A stretch of DNA of 64,000 nt from Bacteroidota bacterium (GCA_026391455.1 JAPLEH010000035.1:1-64000); one strand, 5' to 3'. Shown: positions 26,674 through 36,297, counted from the first letter of the stretch. A program made the numbers and translations. The notes: generated from the sequence alone by a model not told the origin.

Positions 26674-28614
26674 TTATTTACCCCACTCCAGCATCCCGCT
26701 GCTGTTCATCTTTATTTTACCTTCCTCCTGTAAGAAGGCCAGTACTTTCATGAATTTTTCCGTGGGGATATGATTCAGTTTGGCACACAATTCTTTTATC
26801 GATAAAGGTGCTGCCGTTAGCGTACTTGAAATTTGCTGTTGTATGGCAGTAAATTCTTCCTGACTGAGAACACTGCGTTTTTGCCGGAGGCAATTATCAC
26901 ATATGCCACAGGCTTTCATAGCGGCATCTCCGAAATACTGACCGATCACCCGGCTGCGACAACGTGTTTCATCTTTTACGAAGTCCTGCATTTGCTGTAC
27001 ACGCAGTAAGTATTGCTTTCGGCGCGATTGGTAACCCGTCATATCGATCTGCAATTCTTCGGCAGGAATACGGGCACGGATAAAATACACTTGCGGACTG
27101 TCTTTTTGGGGATCGTAGGCTATGATGCCCTGTGTGTGTAGAAAAGTCAATTGTTTTTTTATGGTATCGGCATCGGTCTTCAATAAACCGGCCAGCATTT
27201 TTTCTGAAATAAATACCGGCATATCATAAATCCCTTCATAGGAGCGGAGCAGCATTTTAATACAGGGTTCCAGTGCCGGTTGCGCTTCTTCAAAAGAATA
27301 GAGGGACTTTTTATCAGTGGTGAACACCACCCGTGATGGTACAAATACCTGCTCATTAAAAGATATCCATCCATCCTGCTCCAGCGCTTTCAGGGCGTAG
27401 GTGGTAGTATGTCCGGCCAGTTTGAATTTGACCAGAAAATCGCTGATATCAAAATCAAAATACTGACCCTGACCCGATCCCGCAGGTACCTGCAGATAAT
27501 TGGCCACGGCCTGATATACACTGCGGATATCACTCAACGAAGGAAAACGCATGGCGGCCATCTCTTCGGGATCCACCAGATCTGTATCGTTGTATAACAG
27601 TACTGCATAAGCGCTTTTCCCATCACGGCCCGCACGACCGGCCTCCTGATAATAATTTTCCAGGCAGTCGGGTATATCGGCATGAATAACAGTACGCACA
27701 CCCGGTTTGTCAATACCCATGCCAAATGCATTGGTACACACGATCACCCGGGTGCGGTCGGCGATCCAGGCTTCCTGCTTTTTATTCCGGTCTTCCTGTG
27801 AAAGGCCGGCATGGTAATAATCGGCGGCAATGCCCTGCAATTGCAGCAGGTCGCTGATCTCTTTGGTACGCTTCCGGCTTTTGCAATACACAATGGATGT
27901 GCCGGGTACTTTTTTCAATATCTCCAGCGTTTTATGAATTCGGCTGTCCACCCGGAACACACTGTATGAAAGATTGGGCCGTTCAAAGGATTGCCGGAAT
28001 ACCTGCCAGTCTTTTTTCGGTTGTGCATGACTGTTAGTTCCCGGCAGTTGCGACAGCTTATCACAAATGTCTTCCTGCACTTCCGGGGTGGCAGATGCGG
28101 TAAGGGCCAGTACCGGTACGCCCGGCAATTCTTCCCGCAGTGCGGCGATCCGTAAATACGGCGGACGAAAATCATAGCCCCATTGCGAGATGCAATGCGC
28201 CTCATCCACCGCTATAAGCTGCACATTCATTCCCGGCAGGTATTCTTTGAACAGAGGCGTTTCCAGCCGCTCCGGCGATACATATAAAAACCGGCAGTTG
28301 CTTTGTGTAACCACTTCAAAAGTTTGTTTCACCTGCTTCCAGCTCATGCCGGAGTAAATGGCATAAGCGGTGATGTTTTTTCTGCGCAAATTTTCCACCT
28401 GATCTTTCATCAGGGCAATCAGGGGGGATATGACCAGGCATAAACCATCCAACTGCATGGCCGGCACCTGGTAGCAAAGCGATTTGCCGCCACCGGTAGG
28501 CATCAGTGCCAGGGTGTCTTTGCCGGCAAGCACCGACTGAATGATATCCTCCTGCATGGGCCGGAAGGCATCATATCCCCAGTATTGTTTTAATATAGTA
28601 TAGATATCAATCAT
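26674..28614 (-). CDS. recQ: ATP-dependent DNA helicase RecQ (short form, no HRDC domain)
   Basis: 646 residues. RecQ unwinds forks, junctions and gapped DNA during recombination and repair. Motif I is MPTGGGKSLCYQ (Lys44), motif II DEAH (137-140) followed by CISQWGYDFR with the aromatic-rich loop, and later motifs include VRTVIHADIPDCLENYYQEAGRAGRDG. The zinc-binding domain has CRSRVIGQYFGD and CGICDNC, and an RQC winged helix follows (PLSIKELCAKLNHIPTEKFMKVLAFL). The HRDC domain of E. coli RecQ is absent, as is common in Bacteroidota, which often carry several recQ paralogues. It is monocistronic. Confidence 0.96.
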   Translation of the reverse strand: MIDIYTILKQYWGYDAFRPMQEDIIQSVLAGKDTLALMPTGGGKSLCYQVPAMQLDGLCLVISPLIALMKDQVENLRRKNITAYAIYSGMSWKQVKQTFEVVTQSNCRFLYVSPERLETPLFKEYLPGMNVQLIAVDEAHCISQWGYDFRPPYLRIAALREELPGVPVLALTASATPEVQEDICDKLSQLPGTNSHAQPKKDWQVFRQSFERPNLSYSVFRVDSRIHKTLEILKKVPGTSIVYCKSRKRTKEISDLLQLQGIAADYYHAGLSQEDRNKKQEAWIADRTRVIVCTNAFGMGIDKPGVRTVIHADIPDCLENYYQEAGRAGRDGKSAYAVLLYNDTDLVDPEEMAAMRFPSLSDIRSVYQAVANYLQVPAGSGQGQYFDFDISDFLVKFKLAGHTTTYALKALEQDGWISFNEQVFVPSRVVFTTDKKSLYSFEEAQPALEPCIKMLLRSYEGIYDMPVFISEKMLAGLLKTDADTIKKQLTFLHTQGIIAYDPQKDSPQVYFIRARIPAEELQIDMTGYQSRRKQYLLRVQQMQDFVKDETRCRSRVIGQYFGDAAMKACGICDNCLRQKRSVLSQEEFTAIQQQISSTLTAAPLSIKELCAKLNHIPTEKFMKVLAFLQEEGKIKMNSSGMLEWGK

Positions 28615-28748
28615 GGAACGTTCTGCTGCAAAAATAACAGCAAAAAACTTCTGTTTGGTAAACCGAAAGAGAACCGATTGTCTTTTCAGAATACAATTCT
28701 CAAGCTGACAAATTTTTTTATTTTTAATCTAAATTACCAATCGCAGCA

Positions 28749-28955
28749 ATGCCAGCAAGAAATACGATCAATCTGATAGTAGGGGAGCTACAAAAACTAA
28801 ATGAAACGGAGCAAAAGGAATTATTAGCTCAGTTAAGAGCCAAGCGGCTTTTCCGTAAAAAAATTAAGCCAATTGCTAATCCACAAAAAGGGATAAAACT
28901 GCTTTCAATCACTCAAATTGATAAAATAAAGCATATCACACGGAAAAAGAGATGA
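28749..28955 (+). CDS. Small protein resembling an orphan antitoxin
   Basis: 68 residues. The first half (INLIVGELQKLNETEQKELL) is an amphipathic helix like those of addiction-module antitoxins and of small proteins encoded before PIN-domain toxins; the second half is basic (RKKIKPIANPQKG, HITRKKR). No toxin gene follows: the next 400 bases are non-coding apart from a dispersed repeat. It could be a remnant of a toxin-antitoxin pair or a small DNA-binding protein. Coding is plausible from its own AT-rich promoter region and codon use. Confidence 0.5.
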   Translation: MPARNTINLIVGELQKLNETEQKELLAQLRAKRLFRKKIKPIANPQKGIKLLSITQIDKIKHITRKKR

Positions 28956-29039
28956 TAGTAAAATGGTTTTAAAGTATGTTGAGACAAACATATCCTTTCC
29001 CTAATTTAATCTGAAAGCCTTGTTAAGTAAATTAAAAGT

Positions 29040-29310
29040 TTATTCAATCATAATATGTTATCATTTCTGCAATAGGGGTTTTAGATGGCCTCGGAAAAAT
29101 GACGTTAAGAAAATTTTGAAGTAAGCCGTAAAAAGCCGGCGTTGTTTGAGCCAATAGTATTGCCAAAATAAACGAAACTGGCGGCGAGTTCGCCGGGTTT
29201 AGGCTTATTTCAAAATTTTTAGTCATTTTTCCGAAGCCTTGACCTTTTTTGTTACTTTTTTGTGTTAAGACAAAAAAGTAAAAACCCATTTTGGTTTGGT
29301 TTCCATACAA
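29040..29310. repeat. Probable dispersed intergenic element
   Basis: Non-coding stretch between the small gene at 28749 and the OmpA-like gene. It contains the 12-bp inverted repeat listed separately and a GC-rich palindrome-like run around 29180-29200. An 88-codon minus-strand frame covers it, but its translation (with FVLTQKSNKKGQG) resembles reading frames that recur over non-coding repeats in related genomes rather than a protein family. That recollection should be checked by searching. Confidence 0.4.
29252..29281. repeat. 12-bp inverted repeat with six-base loop
   Basis: TTACTTTTTTGT and ACAAAAAAGTAA form a perfect AT-rich hairpin with a 6-base loop. It has no GC core, so it is a poor terminator; it is more likely part of a dispersed element. 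Confidence 0.7.
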
Positions 29311-29363
29311 ATCTTAGTTCTATTACAAAACGAGAATTTGAACAGATATTTTCATGAATCGGC

Positions 29364-30548
29364 TCATAGCTTCTGCTTTCTATAAATCACCAACTCCACC
29401 CGCCTGTTCATCGCTCTTCCTTCCGGTGTTTTATTAGTGGCAATGGGCCGCGATTTACCAAAAGGCTTTACCCGGATTTGTTCCGGCAGGGCAATGCTGT
29501 TCATCACCAGCCATTGCTTTACCGCTTCACACCGTTCTGCACTCAATGTGATATTTCGCTTGTCGGTACCAATTGAATCAGTATGGCCTTCCACATAGAT
29601 ACTGTCGGCCGGTTGTGGAATAGCGGCTTTAAAGAACACATTGGTTAGCACGTTTAAGGCAGATGGTTTCAGCGTGGCTTTATTGAAATCAAATAATACA
29701 TCGCCGAGTAGCAAGGTATCGGGCTTTGGCGGAGGAGGGGGAATGATGATGCGGGTAATAGCCCCGCTGTCATTATCCGGGAAACTAATAGCTAACTCTC
29801 CCTTTCCATAAAGGGAATAATCCATTTCTTTATGCCGGTAATCGTACTGGTATATCTTTTCTTTGCGCATCGCATAGTCCGCACAAGGCCCTTCAAGCGG
29901 ATCGTCTGGTACCAATTGAAAATTATCCAATACCAGCGACACAGTCTGCACACCAATCAGTTTCTTTTTGGCACCCACCGTATCTTCCCGGATATACGTG
30001 CCAAAGGTGAGATAGCGCTCTTTGCCGGTAGCCACAAAGCGGTATTCGAAACGAAAGAAATTACTGTTGGGTACCGCCGTTATGTTGGGAATACTGTCCG
30101 GGTACAATGAATTAGAAAAAGGTCTGCGTGGCACATAAAATCGTTCGCCCATACAAATGCCCGCCTGCAGCAACAGTTTGTTATTCAGTCTGGCACTGAT
30201 CAGCCCGCTGAAGGTATAGGTCTTATTGGCTTGCAGCTGGCAGGGAAGTATCGTACCCATTACCGGGGTGAATGCCGTATAGCCATTCCAGGAATAAAAA
30301 AGCCCGAAGGAATTATTACCCACCAACTGAATATTCACATCATTGCTCAGCATTTGAGCCTTTACATCTTTCAAATAAAACCAACCCTCCACACCACATT
30401 CCGCATTATACTCCACACAGGTATTGATGTCTTCAAAGCCGCCATTGAGCAGGAAGTTTTGCTGCGCGCGCAATGAGGTGCCATGCAGTAATAAAATAAA
30501 AAGCAGGGAGCAAAACGTGAATCGTAAAAAGTATACCGGGCATTTCAT
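29364..30548 (-). CDS. OmpA-family outer membrane protein
   Basis: 394 residues with a signal peptide (about 1-29, ending LRAQQ). The N-terminal 220 residues form a beta-rich domain opening NGGFEDINTCVEYNAECG, with cysteines that may pair, similar to carbohydrate-binding-like domains preceding OmpA modules in Bacteroidota. The C-terminal OmpA domain (about 280-390) has LFDFNKATLKPSA, the peptidoglycan-binding stretch YVEGHTDSIGTDKRNITLSA and the final GRAMNRRVEL. It should link the outer membrane to peptidoglycan. It is monocistronic and transcribed in the same direction as the copper ATPase upstream of it, 104 bases away. Confidence 0.92.
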   Translation of the reverse strand: MKCPVYFLRFTFCSLLFILLLHGTSLRAQQNFLLNGGFEDINTCVEYNAECGVEGWFYLKDVKAQMLSNDVNIQLVGNNSFGLFYSWNGYTAFTPVMGTILPCQLQANKTYTFSGLISARLNNKLLLQAGICMGERFYVPRRPFSNSLYPDSIPNITAVPNSNFFRFEYRFVATGKERYLTFGTYIREDTVGAKKKLIGVQTVSLVLDNFQLVPDDPLEGPCADYAMRKEKIYQYDYRHKEMDYSLYGKGELAISFPDNDSGAITRIIIPPPPPKPDTLLLGDVLFDFNKATLKPSALNVLTNVFFKAAIPQPADSIYVEGHTDSIGTDKRNITLSAERCEAVKQWLVMNSIALPEQIRVKPFGKSRPIATNKTPEGRAMNRRVELVIYRKQKL

Positions 30549-30651
30549 GAAGAAGGGTGAAATTAAGGCAATTCTGCCATCGGACAGTTCTCCGGATTGT
30601 TAAACCCTGTTTTGCAATTGATCGGAAAATCGGGTTAACGAAAAATAAACA

Positions 30652-32772
30652 TCACACTACTTTTTTCACGAAGAGCCGCACGGAATTAATACCCAATACC
30701 ACATCGCTGAATCCCATAACCAGGGCACCAAAAGAAGGAGTGAGTAAACCAAACGCCGCCACAGGTATGGCCACAATATTATAAGCAAAGGCCCAGAACA
30801 GATTTTGTTTGATCGTAAGATAGGTATGACGGCCCAGCCCCAGTGCAGTGGGTAGATTCTTTAATCCATGATTCATCAGCACCACCTGGGCTGTTTGCAT
30901 AGCGATCTGTGAAGCATCATTCATGGATATACCGATCGTTGCTTTGGCCAGTGCCGGCGCATCATTGATACCATCGCCCACCATGGCAGTAGGTACGATC
31001 GCATTTAGTGAAGTGATCTGCTCCAGTTTTTGTTCCGGGGTTTGTTCGGCAATCACAGTATCTATACCCAGTTCTGCTGCGAGGGCATTACATTTTTCCG
31101 CACGGTCACCACTCAGCAAAATGGTCTTTATATTCCGGCTGTGCAGATAATCGATCACGCGTTTGGCTTCGGGACGAATTTCGTCAGCCACATCCACCCA
31201 ACCCAGCAGCGCACCATTTTTTATTATATATACATTATGGGAATGGTCCGTCGTCAGTTGCTCTGCCATACGATAAGAACCGGCCTGCCAGGTATTTCCA
31301 TCTTTATCAGTGGCGATCATGCCCAGGCCTTTTACTTCTTCGATCTTTGCCCATTTTATTTCGGTGACGGATTTGAAGGAACCTGCGATAGCTTTTGCGA
31401 TCGGGTGGTTGGAATATTTCTCCAGACTGAATACGGCATTTTTGAATGCAGTTTCATCTATGGTGCTATGAAAATGTTTCACCATAAAATTGCCGGTGGT
31501 CAGCGTACCTGTTTTATCAAACACCACTTGTTTGATGTCTTTAAACGTTTCCAGGCTCGTTGCATTGCGGAATAAGATACCGGTTTTCGCTGCGCGTCCT
31601 AATCCTACCGCAATAGCTGCAGGAGTGGCCAAACCCATCGCACAGGGGCAGGCAATCACCAATACGGCGATACTGCGCATCAGTGCGGGTGTAAAATCGT
31701 TTAATACGATCCAATTGATCGCGAAGGTGAGTCCCGCAATGATCAGTACTACAGGTATAAAGATGCCACTGATCTTATCGGCCAGCAATTGTACTGGTGG
31801 CTTTTCCCCTTGTGCTTGTTTTACCAGGTTCAGAATGCCGGAAAGCACCGTGTCATTACCTGCTGCCGTTACCTGCGCCTTTACCGTACCATCCACGATC
31901 AGGCTTCCGCCGATCAGTGTATCTTTTTTTATTTTATGCACGGGAAGGCTTTCACCGGTAATGATGGCTTCGTTCACCTGCACATCTCCCCACAATATCT
32001 TGCAATCAGCCGGCACCTGTTCTCCGCTTTTAATCAGTACGAGGTCACCGGTACGTAATTGGGTGTTTTCTATTGGAAAGATCTGTTCTTTATGTTCATC
32101 ATCAAAGGCGATCATATTGGCCATTACTTTTTGCGAACGGGCCAGTGCATGCAGTTGACGCTGCGTGGAAGCTACCGATGCATCTTCCAGGAAATTGCCA
32201 AAGAAAACAAGCGTGATAATAGTGGCCGCCGTTTCATAAAACATATACTCTTCCGGCTGACCGGTCAATGATCCGTACAGGCTGTACACAAATGCAGCGG
32301 TGGCACCCAGCGCGATCAGCACATTCATATTGGGCATACTGTTGCGCAGACTTTTCCAGGCACTTTTGCCAAAGAAAAGCATACCCACCACATACACCGG
32401 AATAGTAAGCGCCAGTTGTAACCAATGATTCATGAGCCAATGAATATGCACTCCGGGAATCATGTGCAGCGAAAGCAAGAGGGTGAAGGGCAGACAAAAA
32501 AAGAAACGCTGTAGGTGAGTGGAAAGGAAAGGCACTTTTTTTGGTGAAGTGGTTGTTGTACCTGCATCTTCCTTTACCACTTCATATCCCAGCCCTTCAA
32601 TACCGGAAGAGATTTTCTCTTTGTTCAGTTGCCCGTTTGTTTCAAATATCACATCACCAGTGGCAAAATTCACTTTGATGTTTTTCATCCCCTGTTTTTC
32701 CAGGTACTTGTGAATATTGAGCGCACAGGTAGTGCAGTCCATACCATCCACTTTCCATTGTACCTTTTCCAT
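30652..32772 (-). CDS. Copper-translocating P1B-type ATPase
   Basis: 706 residues from the ATG at 32772 (a TTG lies four codons upstream). An N-terminal heavy-metal domain has GMDCTTC (10-16). Eight transmembrane helices are expected; the ion-path motif is CPC in VIACPCAMGLATPAA, the phosphorylation loop DKTGTLTTG, and the hinge GDGINDAPAL. These mark a P1B-1 Cu(I) exporter. The HP locus is seen as YSNHPIAKAI. It pumps copper out of the cytoplasm, for detoxification or to supply copper enzymes. No CopZ chaperone or copper regulator is adjacent, so regulation is unclear. It diverges from tsaE. Confidence 0.95.
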   Translation of the reverse strand: MEKVQWKVDGMDCTTCALNIHKYLEKQGMKNIKVNFATGDVIFETNGQLNKEKISSGIEGLGYEVVKEDAGTTTTSPKKVPFLSTHLQRFFFCLPFTLLLSLHMIPGVHIHWLMNHWLQLALTIPVYVVGMLFFGKSAWKSLRNSMPNMNVLIALGATAAFVYSLYGSLTGQPEEYMFYETAATIITLVFFGNFLEDASVASTQRQLHALARSQKVMANMIAFDDEHKEQIFPIENTQLRTGDLVLIKSGEQVPADCKILWGDVQVNEAIITGESLPVHKIKKDTLIGGSLIVDGTVKAQVTAAGNDTVLSGILNLVKQAQGEKPPVQLLADKISGIFIPVVLIIAGLTFAINWIVLNDFTPALMRSIAVLVIACPCAMGLATPAAIAVGLGRAAKTGILFRNATSLETFKDIKQVVFDKTGTLTTGNFMVKHFHSTIDETAFKNAVFSLEKYSNHPIAKAIAGSFKSVTEIKWAKIEEVKGLGMIATDKDGNTWQAGSYRMAEQLTTDHSHNVYIIKNGALLGWVDVADEIRPEAKRVIDYLHSRNIKTILLSGDRAEKCNALAAELGIDTVIAEQTPEQKLEQITSLNAIVPTAMVGDGINDAPALAKATIGISMNDASQIAMQTAQVVLMNHGLKNLPTALGLGRHTYLTIKQNLFWAFAYNIVAIPVAAFGLLTPSFGALVMGFSDVVLGINSVRLFVKKVV

Positions 32773-32890
32773 AATGACGATCAACGGCGATTTGATGTAC
32801 AGGCCGCTTGATGTATTGCAAAGTTAGTTCTTCGCTGGTATGCAATTTTCCGATAACAGGAATACTATAACAACATCGTTGCATAAATAG

Positions 32891-32898
32891 TATTTTTG
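32891..32898 (+). promoter_or_regulatory. -7 box abutting tsaE start
   Basis: TATTTTTG matches TAnnTTTG and ends four bases before the ATG at 32903, so transcription would begin at or just before the start codon, giving a leaderless or nearly leaderless message. Confidence 0.45.
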
Positions 32899-32902
32899 GC
32901 CA

Positions 32903-33340
32903 ATGGAATGGATATTTACCCGGGAGCAGATCAATGAGGTGGCAAATGCCTTTTGGCAGCACACCGCCGGATCCACTGTATTTGCTTTTCATGGCGAAAT
33001 GGGGGCCGGCAAAACCACTTTCATTCATGCCCTTTGTGATGAAAAAAAGATCACCGATACAGTGGGAAGCCCCACGTTCTCCCTTATCAATGAATATCAA
33101 TACCCGTCCGGAAGCGAAGAAAATCCCGCAACCCAATCCCTTTTTCATATGGACCTTTACCGCCTCCGCGATGAAGAAGAAGCCATACGGGCCGGCGTGG
33201 AAGATATATTATACAGCGGTAATATATGCCTGGTAGAATGGCCCGAAAAAGCACCCGGTATATTTCCCCCCGATACCTGCCATGTCTATCTCAGCCTGTC
33301 AGATACCCATACAAGACGGTTGAAAATAGGGGATAATTAA
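32903..33340 (+). CDS. tsaE: tRNA threonylcarbamoyladenosine biosynthesis ATPase TsaE
   Basis: 145 residues, normal length. Walker A is GEMGAGKTT (31-39), followed by the family signature VGSPTFSLINEY and later FHMDLYRLRDEEEA and YSGNICLVEWPEKA. TsaE is the P-loop ATPase that, with TsaB and TsaD, makes the t6A37 modification of ANN-decoding tRNAs. It is cytoplasmic and usually essential. It is followed by alanine dehydrogenase with a 121-base gap, so it may be monocistronic or read through. Confidence 0.95.
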   Translation: MEWIFTREQINEVANAFWQHTAGSTVFAFHGEMGAGKTTFIHALCDEKKITDTVGSPTFSLINEYQYPSGSEENPATQSLFHMDLYRLRDEEEAIRAGVEDILYSGNICLVEWPEKAPGIFPPDTCHVYLSLSDTHTRRLKIGDN

Positions 33341-33461
33341 GTACATTTGAAAGGGTAGCAGTTTGCTTGTTACATACTTTATAAAGTAGTTTACAGGACC
33401 GGAAAAAATGTCCGGAAATGGATCAACAGGCAAACGCAAACCAGAAACCAGTAACTACTAC

Positions 33462-34676
33462 ATGAGCCAGCAGAAACCGAAAATAAGTACATCGTTCAGC
33501 TACGAAACATTAGAGGAAACACTCGATATAAAACCGAATGCCGAAGGAATGATGATTGGTATTCCGAAAGAAATCGCTTTTCAGGAAAACAGGGTGGCCC
33601 TTACCCCCGACGCAGTAAGCGTACTCGTAAGCAACGGTCACCAGGTAATGATTGAACATAATGCCGGGGAAGCATCCCATTTCCGCGATAAAGATTACAG
33701 CGAAGCCGGCGCAAAGATCGTATACGACCGGGCATCTGTCTATAAAGCACCTGTACTGGTAAAAAGCGCACCGGTAATAGAAGAAGACCTGCCTTTACTG
33801 CAACTGAACCAGGTAATCATTTCGCCGATTCACCTTTCGGTAATGAAAGCAGAGATACTGGAGAAAATGATGGAACGGAAAGTAACGGCCATCTCGTTTG
33901 AGAATTTAAAAGACGACAGCGACTCCTATCCCATCGTGCGCAGCATGAGTGAAATTGCCGGTAGTGCAGTGATGCTCATCGCGGCACAGTATCTCGGCTC
34001 TGCCAATCATGGCAAAGGCGTATTGCTCGGAGGCATATCCGGAATCGCACCCACCAAAGTAGTGATCATAGGCGCCGGCATCGTGGGCGAATATGCGGCC
34101 CGCGCTGCACTCGCATTGGGTGCATCGGTAAAAGTGTTCGACAACAGCGTATACCGGTTAAAGCGTTTGCAAAATAATATCGGTCAACGTATGTGGACCT
34201 CCGTGATTGAGCCGCGCTTACTCGCCAAACAACTCAAGACCTGTGAAGTGGCCGTAGGGGCCATTGGCTCCGAAACCGGAAGAACTCCCATGATGGTAAC
34301 GGAAGAAATGGTAAGCAATATGCGGCCAGGCTCCGTAATCATTGATGTAAGTATCGACCGCGGTGGTTGTTTCGAAACATCAGAGATCACGTCGCATGAG
34401 CATCCCATCTTTATGAAATATGGAGTCATACATTATTGTGTGCCCAATATACCCTCCGGATTTTCACGTACCGCCTCACAGGCCATCAGTAATGTACTGA
34501 TGCCACTGCTGCTCGAAGCGGGCGAAGAAGGCGGATTTGAAAACCTGGTATGGCATAAACTCCATTTGCGAAATGGCATTTACCTGTTCAAAGGAGCATT
34601 GACGAATTTCTATCTCAGTCAGCGCTTCGATCTTAAATATACTGATCTCAATCTGCTCATCGCCAGCCAGCGATGA
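33462..34676 (+). CDS. ald: Alanine dehydrogenase
   Basis: 404 residues from the ATG at 33462; an ATG at 33408 adds 18 polar residues not typical of the family. The AlaDh/PNT N-terminal domain begins MMIGIPKEIAFQENRVALTP, with the pyruvate-binding region and the catalytic Lys in the region VLVKSAPV, and the NAD-binding fold has VVIIGAGIVGEYAARAALALGASVKVFD. Later VIIDVSIDRGGCFETS and HYCVPNIPSGFSRTASQAI are hallmarks. The enzyme interconverts alanine and pyruvate plus ammonia with NAD. About 30 extra N-terminal residues precede the domain, as in other Bacteroidota. It stands alone. Confidence 0.93.
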   Translation: MSQQKPKISTSFSYETLEETLDIKPNAEGMMIGIPKEIAFQENRVALTPDAVSVLVSNGHQVMIEHNAGEASHFRDKDYSEAGAKIVYDRASVYKAPVLVKSAPVIEEDLPLLQLNQVIISPIHLSVMKAEILEKMMERKVTAISFENLKDDSDSYPIVRSMSEIAGSAVMLIAAQYLGSANHGKGVLLGGISGIAPTKVVIIGAGIVGEYAARAALALGASVKVFDNSVYRLKRLQNNIGQRMWTSVIEPRLLAKQLKTCEVAVGAIGSETGRTPMMVTEEMVSNMRPGSVIIDVSIDRGGCFETSEITSHEHPIFMKYGVIHYCVPNIPSGFSRTASQAISNVLMPLLLEAGEEGGFENLVWHKLHLRNGIYLFKGALTNFYLSQRFDLKYTDLNLLIASQR

Positions 34677-34706
34677 ATCGGATGATAGTAGGTTGCATAT
34701 TCCGTA

Positions 34707-35327
34707 TTATTTGTAATCGCTGATATTGAGTTTCTCCGTGCAGAATTTATATTCCACTTCATCATTGCTGCTCACCACCACCAGGCGGTTGGAGCAATAG
34801 GTATCAATCAGTGAATGGTATAACGCAATGCCAGCCGCATCAAGGTTGGTGCAGGGTTCATCCAATAATACAATAGAGGTATCAGAAAAAATGCATTGAG
34901 CCAGCTTTACCCGTTGCTTCATGCCGGAGGAATAATTACGGATTTGTTTATTCACGGCTCTTTCCAGCCCGAGCGTTTGAATAATGCTCTCGGTGGTTAT
35001 GCCGGGAAGCAGGGGTTTGAACCCGGTATGAAAATCCAGGAATTCCAGTAAGGTCATTTCTTCCACCACTTCCAGATAAGGTGCACAGATGGAGACATGA
35101 CTATATACTTTTTCTTCGGGAATGGTTTTATTCGCTGTGTCGTTGAATTGAATCTTGCCTTCATTGAGCATCATGCCGGCACTGAGAACCTGCAGCAAAG
35201 TGCTTTTACCGGAACCATTGGGACCGGTGATGGCATAAGCTTTACCCTGTTCAAATGTAAAATGGATATGACGAAAGATCCAGTCGCGGTTGTATCGCTT
35301 GCCGGCATCAGATAGGGAGATCGTCAT
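34707..35327 (-). CDS. ABC transporter ATP-binding protein overlapping lpxA
   Basis: 206 residues with Walker A GPNGSGKST (35-43), signature YSSGMKQRV, Walker B IVLLDEP and an H-loop replaced by a Ser/Asn-rich turn (VVVSSNDEVEYKF), so the usual switch histidine appears to be missing. Its start overlaps the 3' end of lpxA by 20 bases, implying translational coupling. No permease is nearby. The subfamily resembles CcmA-type ATPases. It may serve a permease encoded elsewhere; pairing with lpxA suggests an envelope role, which is inference. Confidence 0.9.
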   Translation of the reverse strand: MTISLSDAGKRYNRDWIFRHIHFTFEQGKAYAITGPNGSGKSTLLQVLSAGMMLNEGKIQFNDTANKTIPEEKVYSHVSICAPYLEVVEEMTLLEFLDFHTGFKPLLPGITTESIIQTLGLERAVNKQIRNYSSGMKQRVKLAQCIFSDTSIVLLDEPCTNLDAAGIALYHSLIDTYCSNRLVVVSSNDEVEYKFCTEKLNISDYK

Positions 35328-36114
35328 CGCTGCTGCCTTTGGTGAATCGTTTGATAATACCCCGGCCGCTTTCCCGGATAAAAGTTACAATTTCATCCCG
35401 CTCATCAGTGGCAGGCATTTCTTCTTCTATATATTCTACAGCCTGGCTGGTGTTCATGCCTTTATTGAAGACAACGCGGTAGATATCCAGAATATGATTG
35501 ATACGCTCCACACTAAAACCCCTGCGCTTCAAACCTACGGAGTTCACCCCGGCATAGCTGAGCGGTGTTCTGCCGGCTTTAATATAAGGAGGCACATCCT
35601 TACTTACCAGCGAACCGCCGGCAACAAAAGAATGCGAACCGATCTTTACAAATTGATGTACCGCACACATACCGGCCAGTATAGCCCATTCCCCAATGGT
35701 AACATGCCCCGCCACCTGTGTATTATTGCTCACAATACAATTATCACCCACCATACAATCATGCGCAAAATGCGAATAGGCCATGATCAGGCAATTTTTT
35801 CCGATCACCGTTTTTTCGCGGTCAGCCGTACCCCTGTTCACCGTTACAAATTCACGGATAGTGGTATTATCACCAATGAACACCGTGGAATATTCGCCAT
35901 GAAATTTTAAATCCTGCGGTATGGCAGCAATTACAGCACCGGGAAATATCCGGCAGTTCTTGCCGATACGGGCACCCTCCATAATGGTCACATTGGAACC
36001 AATCCAGGTGCCATCACCGATTTCCACATCCTGGTGAATCACCGTGAAGGGATCGATCTTCACATTGGTGGCCAGCCTTGCGTTGGGGTGAATATATGTA
36101 TGCGGATGAATCAT
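35308..36114 (-). CDS. lpxA: Acyl-ACP--UDP-N-acetylglucosamine O-acyltransferase LpxA
   Basis: 268 residues of left-handed hexapeptide-repeat beta helix (MIHPHTYIHPNARL, VEIGDGTWIGSNVTI, ARIGKNCRIFPGAVI). The catalytic histidine is His118 in MAYSHFAHDC, and QDLKFHG and REFVTVNRGT are family signatures; the C-terminal helical domain is present. LpxA performs the first step of lipid A biosynthesis, acylating UDP-GlcNAc in the cytoplasm. It begins the transcription unit; the genes usually found before it in Bacteroidota (lpxD, lpxC/fabZ) are not here, the region upstream being the divergent AraC gene. Confidence 0.95.
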   Translation of the reverse strand: MIHPHTYIHPNARLATNVKIDPFTVIHQDVEIGDGTWIGSNVTIMEGARIGKNCRIFPGAVIAAIPQDLKFHGEYSTVFIGDNTTIREFVTVNRGTADREKTVIGKNCLIMAYSHFAHDCMVGDNCIVSNNTQVAGHVTIGEWAILAGMCAVHQFVKIGSHSFVAGGSLVSKDVPPYIKAGRTPLSYAGVNSVGLKRRGFSVERINHILDIYRVVFNKGMNTSQAVEYIEEEMPATDERDEIVTFIRESGRGIIKRFTKGSSDDDLPI

Positions 36115-36297
36115 AAGATAATATTACTAAAAAAGCCGATAGGAGCTATAGGACGGGCAAAGTTAGCAGATACAGGCAAAATCAGAAGTTTTTTTGACCA
36201 TATATTGTTAAAAATCAGGCAAAAACCGCCATTTTCCCATTCAGGTCATCGTTTTGTTAATTTCAAAGTTGCAACACTGATAATCCGTGGATTTTTG

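Noticed and set aside
29044-29310. 88-codon minus-strand frame
   Set aside because: It spans a dispersed, hairpin-containing repeat and shows no protein-like conservation by eye; treated as non-coding.
31490-32158. 222-codon plus-strand frame
   Set aside because: Antisense to the copper ATPase gene; no independent support.
35290-35910. 206-codon plus-strand frame
   Set aside because: Antisense to lpxA; Thr/His-rich translation typical of a shadow frame.
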